A stretch of 64,000 nt of DNA from Odontesthes bonariensis (lineage: Eukaryota; Chordata; Actinopteri; Atheriniformes; Atherinopsidae). A program made the translations under genes and the position numbers. The DNA lies in NCBI RefSeq assembly GCF_027942865.1, contig NC_134509.1:10437754-10501753 (forward strand), written 5' to 3'. Shown in pieces: positions 45,493 through 55,260 of the stretch. Position 1 is the first letter of the stretch. Each line of letters opens with the position of its first letter. Below the pieces are notes generated by a model. That model made no database searches, was not told where the DNA came from, and saw only the letters and a program-made list of their open reading frames with translations.

Positions 45493-47217
45493 TTTTAAAG
45501 CAGTCACCAAACCTAATTATCTATGTCTCACACACACACTCTTGTTTTCCCTGTATCTCAAGAAGTGAGATCATCCTAAATGGCAATGGGCCCATATTCA
45601 GTCATACTTCCTCTCCAACCTTTTGTTCCTGACACCTTTGGCATAATCCAATTCTGGACTTGAGGTGTATTGCACAAGTTTACCCGGGCCAAAAGGTTGT
45701 CCTTTACTCCCACAAACAACAAGAAGGGCACGATTGTTTTTATCTTTCTGATATCACAGAAGAAGTGAAAACACTTGTGAAAGCTTGAGTGTATTTTTTC
45801 GGTGTTTTTACAGCATCATGAACGGATTTAGCTTAAAAAAAAAGCAAAAAAAGTCCGTTTCTGGTCATTTATGTGCGTGCACATGTGTGCAAACACACTT
45901 ATTTTTTTGTCATGGTGTGTCTGAGTACAAGTTCAAGCCTGCACAAATCTGTTCTGGTTGTGTGGAGCCATTCATTCTGTGGCTTGAGGCAAGATATCTT
46001 TCCTAGCAAAAGACTACCATGTGAAGCATTACAGTAGTGATTTCCACAGCTTTTTATCTGATATATACAACGGATACCTAATTCATAACATGCTAAAAAA
46101 CTGTTCAAAGCCACCATGCCTTCACACTGAAAGGCTGTTTACTGGATAAAAGTATTCTGTGCTTCACTGTAAAGCATCAACAGCCTACAGAAGGGTAATT
46201 ATTTGCAGCAACTGGGCAGCAGGACCGCATGTACAGAGCATTATCCTAGACAGCCAGCAGCAGTATTACTGCCCTAAGTGGCCTTAAGATGCCAGGTTAA
46301 TGATGGTTGACATATACTGCTTGTGAGGACTCAGCAGCAGCATAATCACATTAAATCACTATTACACTGGTAGAAGAAAGAGGAAATCACTGGGGAGACC
46401 TATGTAGGCTACAGGTACGCTTAATAAGTGAGGCTGCTTTTAATATCCATTTATTAATCCCACAGGGTCCACAGCGAGTCTGTGCATTTGTTCTACTTGA
46501 TAGTGTTTGTATCATTTTGGACTTGCTCTCATGCTTTTTTTTGTAACCGTTTTTGCTCAACATATTTTCTGCACACACAAATCCAGAGGAACATGGAATG
46601 CATAGTTTAAAACTCTGACTTCAGTCTCCTCCGGTTTTCCTTTGCCTGGTGGTAGTGGTTCATCCTAACGAGGACGTGTTCTCACTGCAACACACGTCCT
46701 CCTTGTATCTGTCCATAATTAGGCCCCTTTCCATGGGGTGCCTCACAGGCAGCGATGTGCCACTGAGGCCTCGGCTTAAGCAGGGGGCTGCTATCGCAAA
46801 AAGAAAAAAAAAAAAACAGCTCACACACGGATCATCCCAGCTCTGTTGTTAGCGTATTTCCTGCCTCAGTGGAGCGGCTGATGAACGTGTGACAAACATC
46901 ACAACGGACCTCGTGACGCGTCGCTCGGACATAACGACAAAACAAGGAGCGCATGATCACAAACCAATGAGTGTGGTCGCGGGGGGAGAAGGGGGGTGAG
47001 GGGTGAGAGCGAGGGGGTGGGTGTGTAAATGAGATAATGTGGAGGGGGTGAAAAGGCGACAATGGCCCAGATATAACCCAGAAACAGTACTTACATCTCT
47101 GAATTTATCCCATCTCCCGCTGAGCCACTTATCATCCAAAAAATTGCCGCTGTCGGAGCGAGCCGAGACGTGTCCGAAGGCGACGGCGCACACACACAGC
47201 AAGGCGACGCTCAGCAT
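28578..47217 (-). CDS. spock3: Testican-3 (SPOCK3), complete, 10 coding exons
   Basis: Secreted heparan/chondroitin sulfate proteoglycan of the SPARC family, mainly neural extracellular matrix in vertebrates (known). Exons 5' to 3': 47217-47095, 37233-37194, 34889-34781, 34043-33935, 32660-32552, 32299-32186, 31291-31070, 30642-30580, 30487-30350, 28738-28578. All GT/AG and in phase, 1188 nt, 395 residues. Domains: signal peptide 1-20; testican N-terminal segment 21-60; follistatin/Kazal region about 63-163 (CGSDGHTYS); SPARC extracellular calcium-binding domain 165-279 with EF loops at 223-234 and 255-266; thyroglobulin type-1 domain about 279-342 with QCWCV; Ser-Gly sites and a very acidic tail. 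RLDTN, LDQSE, FFKSCDT, FQR and KKLLG favour SPOCK3 over SPOCK1/2. It is shorter than human (about 436 residues) and lacks one cysteine. Confidence 0.93.
30350..30487 (-). CDS. spock3: spock3 coding exon 9 (residues 297-343)
   Basis: Core of the thyroglobulin type-1 domain: CDDEGYY, QCHSSSGQCWCVDRYGNEL, then ADC. Four of the six domain cysteines of the CWCV pattern are visible here, plus the flanking ones. Confidence 0.95.
30580..30642 (-). CDS. spock3: spock3 coding exon 8 (residues 276-297)
   Basis: Short 63-nt exon: DSPCKAELSSINKKQAGKKL, then L and the first base of Gly297. It starts the thyroglobulin domain. It is too short for a simple open-frame scan and was found by phase and by similarity to the testican ELS.I.K pattern. 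Confidence 0.92.
31070..31291 (-). CDS. spock3: spock3 coding exon 7 (residues 202-276)
   Basis: Calcium-binding domain. CKDPLGWMFSRL leads into EF loop 1 (DTNFDQQLDQSE, all liganding positions filled) and EF loop 2 (DTHPDNVITSSE). The expected Trp-Cys-Tyr-Cys after loop 2 reads Trp-Cys-Thr-Gly here. Confidence 0.95.
31378..32155 (+). mobile_element. Tc1/mariner-like element, decayed, in spock3 intron 6
   Basis: Subterminal inverted repeats share the GCTG.(G)TTAAAATGTAAA pattern at about 31410-31440 and 32105-32140. Between them the plus strand has a broken transposase. It is antisense to spock3 and lies between exons 7 and 6. Exact ends and TA duplication are not clear because the tips are worn. 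Confidence 0.7.
31574..31990 (+). pseudogene. Broken Tc1-type transposase
   Basis: The motif CIFQQDNAQPHTASITTAWL contains the second catalytic Asp region of DDE transposases (DNA.PH). After a stop comes PACSPDLSPTENIWHIMKHK, with the third acidic residue (E of ENIWH), and then a frameshift near QLESHIRQEGDNIPQ. Stop and frameshift rule out function. Confidence 0.75.
32186..32299 (-). CDS. spock3: spock3 coding exon 6 (residues 164-202)
   Basis: CSESDLKEVVSRLRDWFRVL followed by HANGNHKRVKIQKPEKN. The RLRDWF.LH helix is the start of the SPARC-type calcium-binding domain in all testicans. The basic KRVKIQK patch corresponds to the N-K-K-TK region of SPOCK3. Confidence 0.95.
32552..32660 (-). 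CDS. spock3: spock3 coding exon 5 (residues 128-164)
   Basis: Second half of the Kazal-like region: CKLDYQACITGKKISLKCPG then MCPCPPQPEQSS. The cysteine spacing (C-x6-C-x9-C-x3-C-x-C) fits testicans. It is the third of three consecutive 109-nt exons. Confidence 0.94.
32991..33691. mobile_element. Harbinger-type MITE with perfect terminal repeats
   Basis: Perfect 21-bp inverted ends begin GGCTACGTGCCCACGACAAC at 32994 and mirror it at 33668-33688. Both sides carry TTA (32991-32993 and 33689-33691), the 3-bp target duplication of PIF/Harbinger elements. The 695-bp body sits in spock3 intron 5, between exons 6 and 5, and holds one small open frame but no transposase. Confidence 0.88.
33291..33515 (+). 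CDS. Small Myb/SANT-like ORF inside the Harbinger-type MITE
   Basis: A 74-residue frame starts at an ATG in good context (GAAAATGGCG). It reads MAKRGGNNSRPT, then FVWTDDEVQLLLNTTLNYKA and VDNVDWESVQNKYSEIW. Tryptophan spacing and the WTDDEVQLLL helix resemble the Myb/trihelix DNA-binding protein that Harbinger elements encode alongside their transposase. The frame then runs into unrelated sequence and is probably a truncated remnant, although it is intact as read. Confidence 0.45.
   Translation: MAKRGGNNSRPTPSNFVWTDDEVQLLLNTTLNYKARKAVDNVDWESVQNKYSEIWESFMENYPLNVCKKRTSAF
33935..34043 (-). CDS. spock3: spock3 coding exon 4 (residues 91-127)
   Basis: CKPCPVVHPSPVCGSDGHTY and STK: the CGSDG.TY signature of a Kazal domain. 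109 nt, phase 2 in and phase 0 out. Confidence 0.95.
34781..34889 (-). CDS. spock3: spock3 coding exon 3 (residues 55-91)
   Basis: LDPAKDPCLKIKCSRHKVCV and AEDYKTASCVSQRRV. CLK.KCSRHKVC is a testican hallmark. Flanked by a GT-rich run on the donor side. Confidence 0.95.
37194..37233 (-). CDS. spock3: spock3 coding exon 2 (residues 42-55)
   Basis: A 40-nt microexon encoding EPGTWTPSKPFDQ; the TW.P.KPFDQ part is conserved in testicans. Phase 0 in, phase 1 out, which joins exactly to the GLDP of the next exon. No separate EVEDDYFR-type segment is found. Confidence 0.88.
38458..39347. mobile_element. hAT (Charlie-like) element with 8-bp target duplication
   Basis: CTCTAGTT flanks both sides (38458-38465 and 39340-39347), the 8-bp duplication of hAT insertion. 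The element (38466-39339) starts CAGGGGTGTCAAACTCATTT, and its other end mirrors TGTCAAACTCA with changed tip bases. Just inside both ends are GGGCCACAT motifs. It lies in spock3 intron 1 and keeps part of a transposase on the minus strand. Confidence 0.88.
38797..39033 (-). pseudogene. N-terminal BED-like zinc finger fragment of hAT transposase
   Basis: TICLLCYEAVAVVKEYDLRS followed by HSENKHGAEC has the Cys-x2-Cys and His spacing of the zinc finger at the start of Charlie-type hAT transposases, the group related to domesticated GTF2IRD2-like proteins. About 78 residues are open; the catalytic part is missing. Confidence 0.6.
43250..44432. mobile_element. hAT element, internally deleted, with 8-bp target duplication
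   Basis: GTCTAAAA at 43250-43257 and 44425-44432 is an exact 8-bp duplication. The element (43258-44424) ends in perfect 14-bp inverted repeats, CAGGGCTCTCAAGT. The left end is rich in CACGC/GTGAG palindromes; the right end has a C-rich tract. The plus strand keeps the C-terminal part of a transposase, with a premature stop. It lies in spock3 intron 1. Confidence 0.9.
43818..44156 (+). pseudogene. hAT transposase C-terminal (dimerisation) fragment
   Basis: The frame reads RLSTIAKLVLVLPH, a TGA stop, then NADAERVFSMVGLNKTKTRN and LSSIMTVKMADIEPQCFKWE. N.DAERVFS is the signature of the hAT C-terminal dimerisation domain. The in-frame stop and the missing N-terminal half make it dead. Confidence 0.8.
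45409..45492. repeat. (ATCT)21 microsatellite
   Basis: Uninterrupted CTAT/ATCT tetranucleotide array of 84 bp in spock3 intron 1. Such arrays often seed from retroelement tails, but no LINE body is visible next to it. Confidence 0.97.
47095..47217 (-). CDS. spock3: spock3 coding exon 1 (residues 1-41)
   Basis: MLSVALLCVCAVAFGHVSA is a clear signal peptide with cleavage likely near Ala19. Then comes SDSGNFLDDKWLSGRWDKFR, the testican N-terminal segment. The ATG lies immediately after a CCGCAG acceptor, so a noncoding exon precedes it. GTAAGT donor. The following intron is 9.9 kb, the longest in the gene. Confidence 0.92.
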
Positions 47218-47382
47218 CTGCGGACACAAAACAACAGCATGGAGAGAGGACATTGGATCAGGCTGTAGGACACCGCAATCGTGCTAAAAACAGAGGCGGC
47301 TGAGTCTGCATCACATCAGCGATGCACAGCCAGCAGAACGAAAGCAGTAAATAGAATAATCCGGAGGTTTTTTTCCCCCCAC

Positions 47383-47560
47383 CTTGTCGCATCAGCTGCT
47401 CCCCAGACTGTATGTGCTCGCTGCCGTTTTCTGTCACTAGTAATAGCAGCCCTCTCCTCCCTCCAAAGCCACACCGCACCGGCTGTCTGTGCGCAGCAGA
47501 GAACAGGAACGCGCATGGCATCGTGCGCGGGCACGGCCCTCTGTCAGTCTTTCCCTTTTT
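47383..47560 (-). promoter_or_regulatory. spock3: Candidate noncoding first exon and promoter of spock3
   Basis: Coding exon 1 begins right at a splice acceptor, so an upstream leader exon must exist. On the minus strand GCGACAAG followed by GTGGGG puts a plausible donor with the exon edge at 47383. The surrounding 47.1-47.55 kb is CpG-richer than its flanks. The upstream limit and start site are not determined. Confidence 0.4.
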
Positions 47561-47699
47561 TTTTTTTGTGCCTCCAGTCTGTGCGGAGGAAAGGAAACAG
47601 TAATGATGGCTCGCTGTTTGCTCTATCAGGCCACTGCTGAAGAGGTTTTCACTGATTACGTATTAAAAATAAAAGCCCGGCAATCATACTTGAAAGCTG

Positions 47700-50600
47700 T
47701 TGGACACTTTTACAAGTGGCGTCTAAACACAAACAACCAAACTAGTTTATAAATTCAGAAAATATTGGGAAAAGGAGTGTTGAGAGACAATCTACGTTGA
47801 CTTGTGCTAGGGTTTGTTGTTTATCCACCCTTTATTTTCTTTTGCTGTGTTACAGCAAATCACATGAGAGCTAAGTTTGTTAGCACAGACGTGACTCGAG
47901 AGAGGCTCACTCACATTCCAGGCAGAGGTAAGACTGTGAGGCGATGCTAAAACATAACATGGTTTCCATGCTGTTAAATGGCCCACTCTGAGTGATTTGT
48001 GGCGGTGGGTGGAAACAACCTCTGTGGTCTCTGGCACACGCAAAAAAAAAAAACAAACAAACAAAAAAAAAACACTGCTCAGAAAGGTTCAAGAGAGAGA
48101 GAGAGAGGGGGGTTGTCCTCTGTGTTTTCAAGATTTCACATGAGATAACTAAAAGTTTATGACAGAGATCTTAGAAACGACAGCAGAGGAACTAAAGATA
48201 AAAAAAAAAAATTTCATCTGCTGGCAAAGTTACTGCCAAAGCCACAGGAAGTGATTCACTTAATTTCCTTTCTCATCAGCCCATTCAGCAAATCACTATT
48301 TCCAGTATGGAAGCATCTAAATAAAATTCTCTACATATCTGTCAAGTGTTTTTCTTTATGTTTCTCACTATTGTGTGGATGAAAAGCAAACGAGGTACAC
48401 AAGAGAAAAAAAAAAGGGTGGTTTCAAATGAAAACAGCAAAAATCCTGCAAATGTGACGAGGGTTGCTAATTTCAAGAGTACTGCTATAAGGCTGCTGAA
48501 GAGAAAGGTCTGCCGGTCACTTGGGTCATGGCATCATTATGCACAGTGGCTGTAGAGACCAACCCTGACCCCGTCTTCACATCTTCATCTTCATAATAGG
48601 CTGTGGAAAAGGCAAGAGTGTGTGGGCATGTGAAAAGATGACAAAGTGCAGACATCTAAAAGTCAAATTAGAACTATGAAGCATGCATGACTGCAACCGA
48701 GAGACACATGAGTGCATCATGTGGTGTGCACAACTGTGAGGCCGAATGGTAGACAGCATTTGCACACATAGGCAGGTAGAGACGGTCAGAAAAGGATTTA
48801 TGTGAATTCTGTACTTGTTCCAGCAGAAAGTTTGTAGCATGTAAACAGGAAACTGGTAGTAGAAAACCCATTGTGGCTGAAAGAGTAGAAGGTGTTGGTT
48901 TACTTTGAACTGTGCTCTGCTCGCTTTGATCCACACAAGGTGTTTGAATCTAAGTTTGAACAAACGACTTCATTTAGATTTTTTTTGTAGCTTGAGAATT
49001 TACTTGCACTTTATGGTATTTATGATAGTGAAAGGGGTGCGTGTGTGCGTCTTCAAGCCTTGGGGGTTCATACATTATTCAGTCTTAGACATTAAAGATG
49101 TAGATGTGGTCAGACATATTCAGGAAAGAGTACTCACCCACACACACTTACATGCACAAGCATGCAAACACAGACTTTTGTTTGTAGTTAATAACCTCCG
49201 CAAAGATTTTTCACCTACACTCCAGTTAGATTTTTTTAAAGTTTCTGAATAAATCTATCAAAAGCATACATTACGGTCTGAATCTTAGATCAGACAGATA
49301 TATTGACAAAAGATAAAGGAGAGAAAAATAGGACAAAAAAAGAGTGGGTTGCAGGGTTGAGGCTGTGTGTTTTTGTGTGAGTGCATGAAATGTGTCTCAA
49401 GGAGCTGAAATTTCACAGCTCAGTGACTCTGTCACTGCACACCTGCTCACTGAGATGGAGGGAGGGAGGAAAAAGAGGAAAATCGTTGGTGAGGTGAGGA
49501 GGTTTGGAGTGTCGTGGATTTGAAAATACACTCAGAGAATTAAGGGATGCAAACAAAAGGAATATTTGTAGATAAAAATACACTTCACTGCAGCAGTTTT
49601 TTTAAATACTGGAGAAGGGATACGTGTTTCAGCAACTATCGCACTACACCTTCCATATGGAAACTTGGACACCCTTGTGTGATTATTTGATAACACATGA
49701 ACATGTCTGAGGATGTGCTCATGGTTCTTATCAGCCACCTTAGAGGGTTCTCCACAAGCCTCGAACTTGGCCAGTGGGAATTTCTGCCTTTCAGCTAAGC
49801 AGAGTTGGGAGATACAATCTGCTTCTCAAGTGGTGATCCAGTTTAACTAAAGAGTGTTGGGTGGGTTTGATGTCAGAGCTCTGTGGAGGCCAGGTAGTTA
49901 TTCCACAACACTCAGTGTTCTCGTCATAGTTTGCAGCACCATTGCTCTTTCTTTTTTCCCCCCACCATAATAATACTTGAAAGGAGAAATTAAAGAAAGA
50001 GAGGGAGTTAAGAGGGAGAAAAGGAGAGAGTTTGAAAAGATAGACGCCAATAGCCTGCATCTGTGGAGAGAAAAGAAAGCACACTGCGGCATTGCACGGG
50101 ATCGTCAGGAGCACCTGCAGAAACATGAATGGAAAGAAACAAACAAAAAACAAACAGCAACAACATCACCAGCAGCAAGTATATGAGAAGGAAAATCGCT
50201 GGAGTTAATGATTATCTCTAAAGCCAAAAGTCACATTGTAATTGTGGGGTGAGCATGTGAGTGAATGAATGCTTGGGCATATGTGTAAAGTGATCAGACA
50301 CATTTACCATTCAGGGATGCCACACCCATCTATCAAAAACAGGGGAAGTGGCCTTAAACTAGAAACACTTTTCCCCTATTCTAACAGATGGTTAAGATTA
50401 GTTGGAGGTGAAATATCCTTTAATTGATAATTGCATGCACTGCTCATTTAGAAAGAACTAGTGATAAGAATTTCTTCACCCGAGTCAGCAAAGGTTGAAG
50501 GAAATTAGCACAGTCATCCAAGTGGAAATAGAAAGAGTAAAAAAGTGTTCTTACACCATCAGAACCTTCAATAGACATAGATAGAAAGGTCTTGGGTCAG

Positions 50601-53600
50601 TTCACTTAGTTTTTAAACAATGCATCCAAAAAAACACAAAGGAAGAGGAGGAAAACAGCAAAGAGGAAAAAGGGAAAGATCAAGGAGACAAGACCCAGAC
50701 CAGAGGTGGGCTGCTGCTGCAGAATGATTTTTGGTTTTCTGTATTAACATATTTCCTTTTATTCTATACATTGGTTTGTAAGTTGTACAGTATGATTGAG
50801 AAGATTAAGGGATAAAACATTGGTAATTCTAAATATTTTTGCAATTTAGAAAAAACTGTAACAAGATCTTAGACCCTGAATTTGCCTATAATGGCACGAG
50901 CTATCTCTCCTCTGTTAAAAGGCAAAAATCTAATGCTTTATAAACACCTAAAGCAAATCAAAACTGGTTTACTTTGCTGTGTCAGGTACACAAACACAAC
51001 CTTGTTGGGAGGAGTTATCAGAGTAAAACCTTCCCTGCAACTTTCCCACAAAATTCAGTGTCAGAAGTTTGCAACTGTACATTTAAACAAGCCTGATGCA
51101 TTCTGGAACTAAGTCCAGAGGACTGATAGGTTTAAAATAGAACTTAATGAAAACAATTTGTCTCCAGCTGTTAGGCACAGGGGTTCAGTTACCACGCCGT
51201 GGGCTTGTGTTGCAGCAAATGGCACAGGGAAAAATTCAGTGGAGGAAGGAATGGATTTAACTGAATACCAGTGAATTATAGAGACAGACGTCACAGTGTT
51301 TGTAGAAAAGAAAAGAAAAGAAAAGACAAGCTGAAGATGAAGAGTGTTGCTTTTTTTTTTTACGATGATCCTAAACACGCCTCATTACCCAAAGTAGAAC
51401 ATCTCAAGAGGAGAAGTTGAAGGTTTTGCCACGACCCTCACAATCATGTAACAAAAGCGTATTAAAAAACATCAAAGAAATGTGTCATCTTTACCTTTCT
51501 TGAAATGATGTTATTCCTTTTACTCCTTCAGCGAACCAAAATAAAAAACCTCACAAGTATTTGAAAACTCCCAAACTTTTACATGCCACTGTAGGCCTTT
51601 TTAACAAAACATATTTTGACATGTCACTGAAAGAAATATGCGGGCACTGCAAATGATTGACTGAATTCCATGGAAGTGCTGCTGTAAAACATACTGTGGA
51701 TGCTTGAACAATTTTTACATTTAGTGACATGCCTTTTACCCAAACAAGGTTTGGGAATGATTTCAGTGGAATCTTGAATGTTGTGCTCCTCTGTCTCGCT
51801 CCATCATGACTCAGTGATAGGATAAGATGAAACATTCTCATTTGGTTATATTATCCCATTTATTCAAATGGGAAAAAAAATTGATGTGTGTGTGTGTGTG
51901 TATGTGATGTGGATAGAATTTTAGGCCTGTGCCGCAATCTGCTTTGTGCAGAGCTTAGTGTTTATGGGTGTGTATATGAGTGTGAGTGAATTTGTTTTGA
52001 GAGATGGAGACAGAGCATGCAGGGGTGAAGGGAGGGCTATCATGCAAAGCAGACGTTTTGAGCATAGCTGCGACTATAAGGTCAGTGTTTTAGCCCCAGG
52101 ATGAGAAGCTAATAGGAGAGTAATGACAGAGAGGGAAACTGAGAACAGCAGATAAGGTGGACTGAAACAAAATGGCCATCACTGAGAGGGCTGATTACAG
52201 AGCGAGTGCGCTGGCGTCAGCGACAAAAAGAGGGAAAAGAAAGAGAAAAAATGGGGAGGGGTGGGAGACAGAACAAGATAAGGGACGTAAAAAATGCATG
52301 GGTGTTTTGACCTCAAACCTACTGTGTGTTATATTCATAGAATTCTCTGCAACTACATTGCAAGGTGACCCTTTTGATATCGAAGACTCCCAAAGAACAA
52401 GATTCTGAATCTTTTTTTGCTTTTTAGTTTTCATATTCGTAAAATATTCTCCAAAGAGAAACTTCCAGCACTGACTTTTGAAGCCTGAACAAATATGGTA
52501 TGTGTGCTTTAACAAATTCATTAAGTTTGATTTTTTTTTCAAGCTGGGTTTTTTACATTTTAGCATCCACCTCCCCATGATGGAAAATACTGCAGTTTCA
52601 AGTTCTAAGTCAGGGGATAACAAGAGTTTTCTTCATCTTTATTTGAAACAGCAAGAGTCACATGTAACACGATGAAGTTGGTGGATATACAGAGCTCCTT
52701 TGTACAGCTCAGGAAATAAGAAAACATTTTTAACAGTCGCTTGACTATTATGTATAATGAGAGCTGATGACAAACTTTTTGGGAATGGGGTTTGCGCACC
52801 CCCTTGTGGTCCCTAACACACATTACACCAAACAGTTGCAACATTCAGACCAGTCCAGCTATCCTCGAATCTGGAAGCCCGAATGAAGTTCATACATGCC
52901 AAATGAAGGTACCAGGAAGGTACCTCAAGGGGGCAGGTGGTTGGCCAGATTGAGTGTCCTCCAAACTCAGCTTTTTTTCCCTTGGGCTGCTAGAGGTTCT
53001 GAAATCCAGACTCTGAAATGTATCATTTGAAAAATACTCAGTAGGAAAATATTGGTACATTTCAAGTAAAAAATAAATGGAAATGGAATTTTTTTTTATC
53101 ATTCTTTGTGAAGATGTTTAGTGAATTAAACCCATTTTGAAATTTTTTTTATGGTTTGTCAGTCACTGTTTACAGAGTACTTTATTGTACGATGCACTAT
53201 AATACATTGCAACTGATTAAAGCCTTGAAAGATGACAACTGAGTGCAGAAAAAATGTCACTCCCACCGTTTCAGATAAAAATGAACACTGCAAGGTCGAC
53301 AGGGTTTGAGTTTATTGTCGGACGGTTGTGATGGATTAGATTACAGCTACTAATTTCAGTCCACATGTTCTGACATCACAGAGAATGTCTAATTCACCCT
53401 GTATTGTCAAAATAGAGATATGAAAGTGGATAAAACCCTATGAATGCATCTTTTGTGATGTTGAGACTACGTCAGACAAAAGGTTATTGGGACAGTGTCA
53501 CATTTATTTACTTAACCTTATCTCTTATTGCAATCACAGGGACCTTGATCCAGAGAGCTAAAGGATAAATTGCGTACATTTTGTCTTCTAGGTCCATTTA

Positions 53601-54350
53601 AATATAAATTACTCAAGTCTCCTGACATGCTCCACCCAAGAGTCAAGTTTCAAGATGGCTCAATTCGCTGAGGCCTGGACTGCTTTCTTTTTTAAAAAAG
53701 ACGGGAAGAAAGATGAGGAGTCCTTATCAAAAATATTGTTTCTGTTTATGCTTGTTTCAACAATCCACCCATTTAGGATTCAAGCTTCTCGTTGTAATAT
53801 TCCAATATTAATTTCTCATTGCTTTTAACCCACACTCAAGGCTGAGACAGGAATCTGCTCCCACATACCGCCAAGCTTTGCTCCAGGAGCCACATACAGT
53901 TTGACTCAGTTCGTTCATATTCTGCCTCTATGAGTGTGCTGACCAGACCGTTACACCTCACAGTCATGACTACTGGCACCTGGCACCTTATTTAGAGGGG
54001 ACCTTTACTGTCAGATAATTTATGCCTCTCATATATTTCTCACATTGCAACATCCCGTTTGCACAGTATATTTTCAGCTCTCTCCTGTCGGAAACACTTT
54101 TTTTTTGTTAGAATGCCTTCTATTATTTTTTGTTATATATTTCCTTCACTTACTGTGCATGCATACTCTAATCATGACCACAGGATGACCTATTTTCTAA
54201 GTACAACTAGCTAAGACTAATGCAATCTGTTCCAACATAGCTGAGGTGAATGATTTATTAAGTAGCTATGGCTGCTTAATAAACCACCCACATGAGTTTA
54301 TATAAGCCTGGGATATTCTGATAACAGTGGCATGTTTTACTTTATTCAGT
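47700..54350. other. DNA upstream of spock3, no gene supported
   Basis: No exon chain recognised on either strand. Visible items are a GAGAGA run near 48091, an AAAAG tandem near 51305, a TG run near 51888 and several poly-A/T tracts. Regulatory elements for spock3 could lie here, but nothing in the sequence alone singles one out. Confidence 0.5.
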
Positions 54351-54370
54351 TCAGGGCTGACTCTATTGTA

Positions 54371-55260
54371 TTTTTAGTTTTATAAAGCTCCAGATGTTTT
54401 CAGAGTGTGACAGGTCTGAACTGCAGGCAGATTAACCATGTTGTTGTTAGATGCGCAGGCTGTGGCTCCACGATTTCCAAAAAGGAGATGAAATTTTGAG
54501 TTGTCTGACTGTAAAACAAAATTGAATCTATTTTTGTTCATGTCCAGTTCTCTGTAAAAATCTTGAGTCACTGCTAATATCTTTATGTTTTGCTTTGGAA
54601 GAACCAGACTTTCTTGTAATTTCTTAAAGTGATCTTGGACAATAGTTCTCTAGACTTTAATCAATTTGAGTCCAATCCTTTAACCCGACCGTTGTGTTTG
54701 TTAAGCCACTTAACACCGATCTATGTATTATTCAATCACAAAGAAAAGCACTCAACCAAAGGAATGAACAACTGTTGTGTACACAGGCAATTTAGCAAAG
54801 TTTGAGTAACACAGTTTGACAGACATAACGTAATATTTTTGCACCCACAAGATGACTCACAAACAAATATTATCTGAAAACTGTGAAAAAGGTCTGAGGT
54901 ATGCCACATGACAAAAGAACTAGATTGAAAATCGGTGGCAATAGATCTTATGAAGTGATGAATCCTCCCCAGGCGCCAGACCTCAACAATATTGAAGAAG
55001 TGTCGGATCATCTAATAGAGAAAAAGATCAAAAGGCAGCCAACATCCATAGAAAAGCTTTGGAATGTCCTTCAAGAGGCCTGTAGAACTATTCCTGACTA
55101 CTTAAGACTACTTAAAGAAAGGACAGAAAGCTTGCCTAAGAGGGTTCAGACTGTGCTGAAGAATAAAAATGGCCATGCCAAATGTTGTGTGCCAACTTTG
55201 TTAGAATTTTACATTCTAAATCCATTAATGTCTGCACATGTCCCAAAATAAAAGCTCTGC
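54371..55260. mobile_element. Tc1-like element A, with transposase halves on opposite strands
   Basis: The plus strand from about 54955 reads a transposase C-terminus. The minus strand from about 54660 down to 54380 reads FVLQSDNSKFHLLFGNRG, like the first catalytic block of Tc1 transposases. The stretch 54600-54770 is similar to 59180-59345 of element B, so both belong to one family. Ends are not resolved. Confidence 0.55.
54901..55180 (+). pseudogene. Tc1-type transposase C-terminal fragment
   Basis: PPQAPDLNNIEEVSDHLIEK followed by RQPTSIEKLWNVLQEACRTI and LPKRVQTVLKNKNGHAK matches the PDLNPIE...W and VLQEAW...I..LPRR...V....G..TKY layout of Tc1 transposases. The first two thirds of the protein are missing on this strand. 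Confidence 0.75.

Noticed and set aside
47281..47640. 119-residue plus-strand frame opposite the spock3 leader
   Set aside because: Open only because the region is GC-rich; it overlaps the likely spock3 5' exon and has no motif.
52195..52623. 142-residue minus-strand frame
   Set aside because: Longest open frame in the window, but it is lysine/serine/phenylalanine-rich with no domain and no supporting exon structure.
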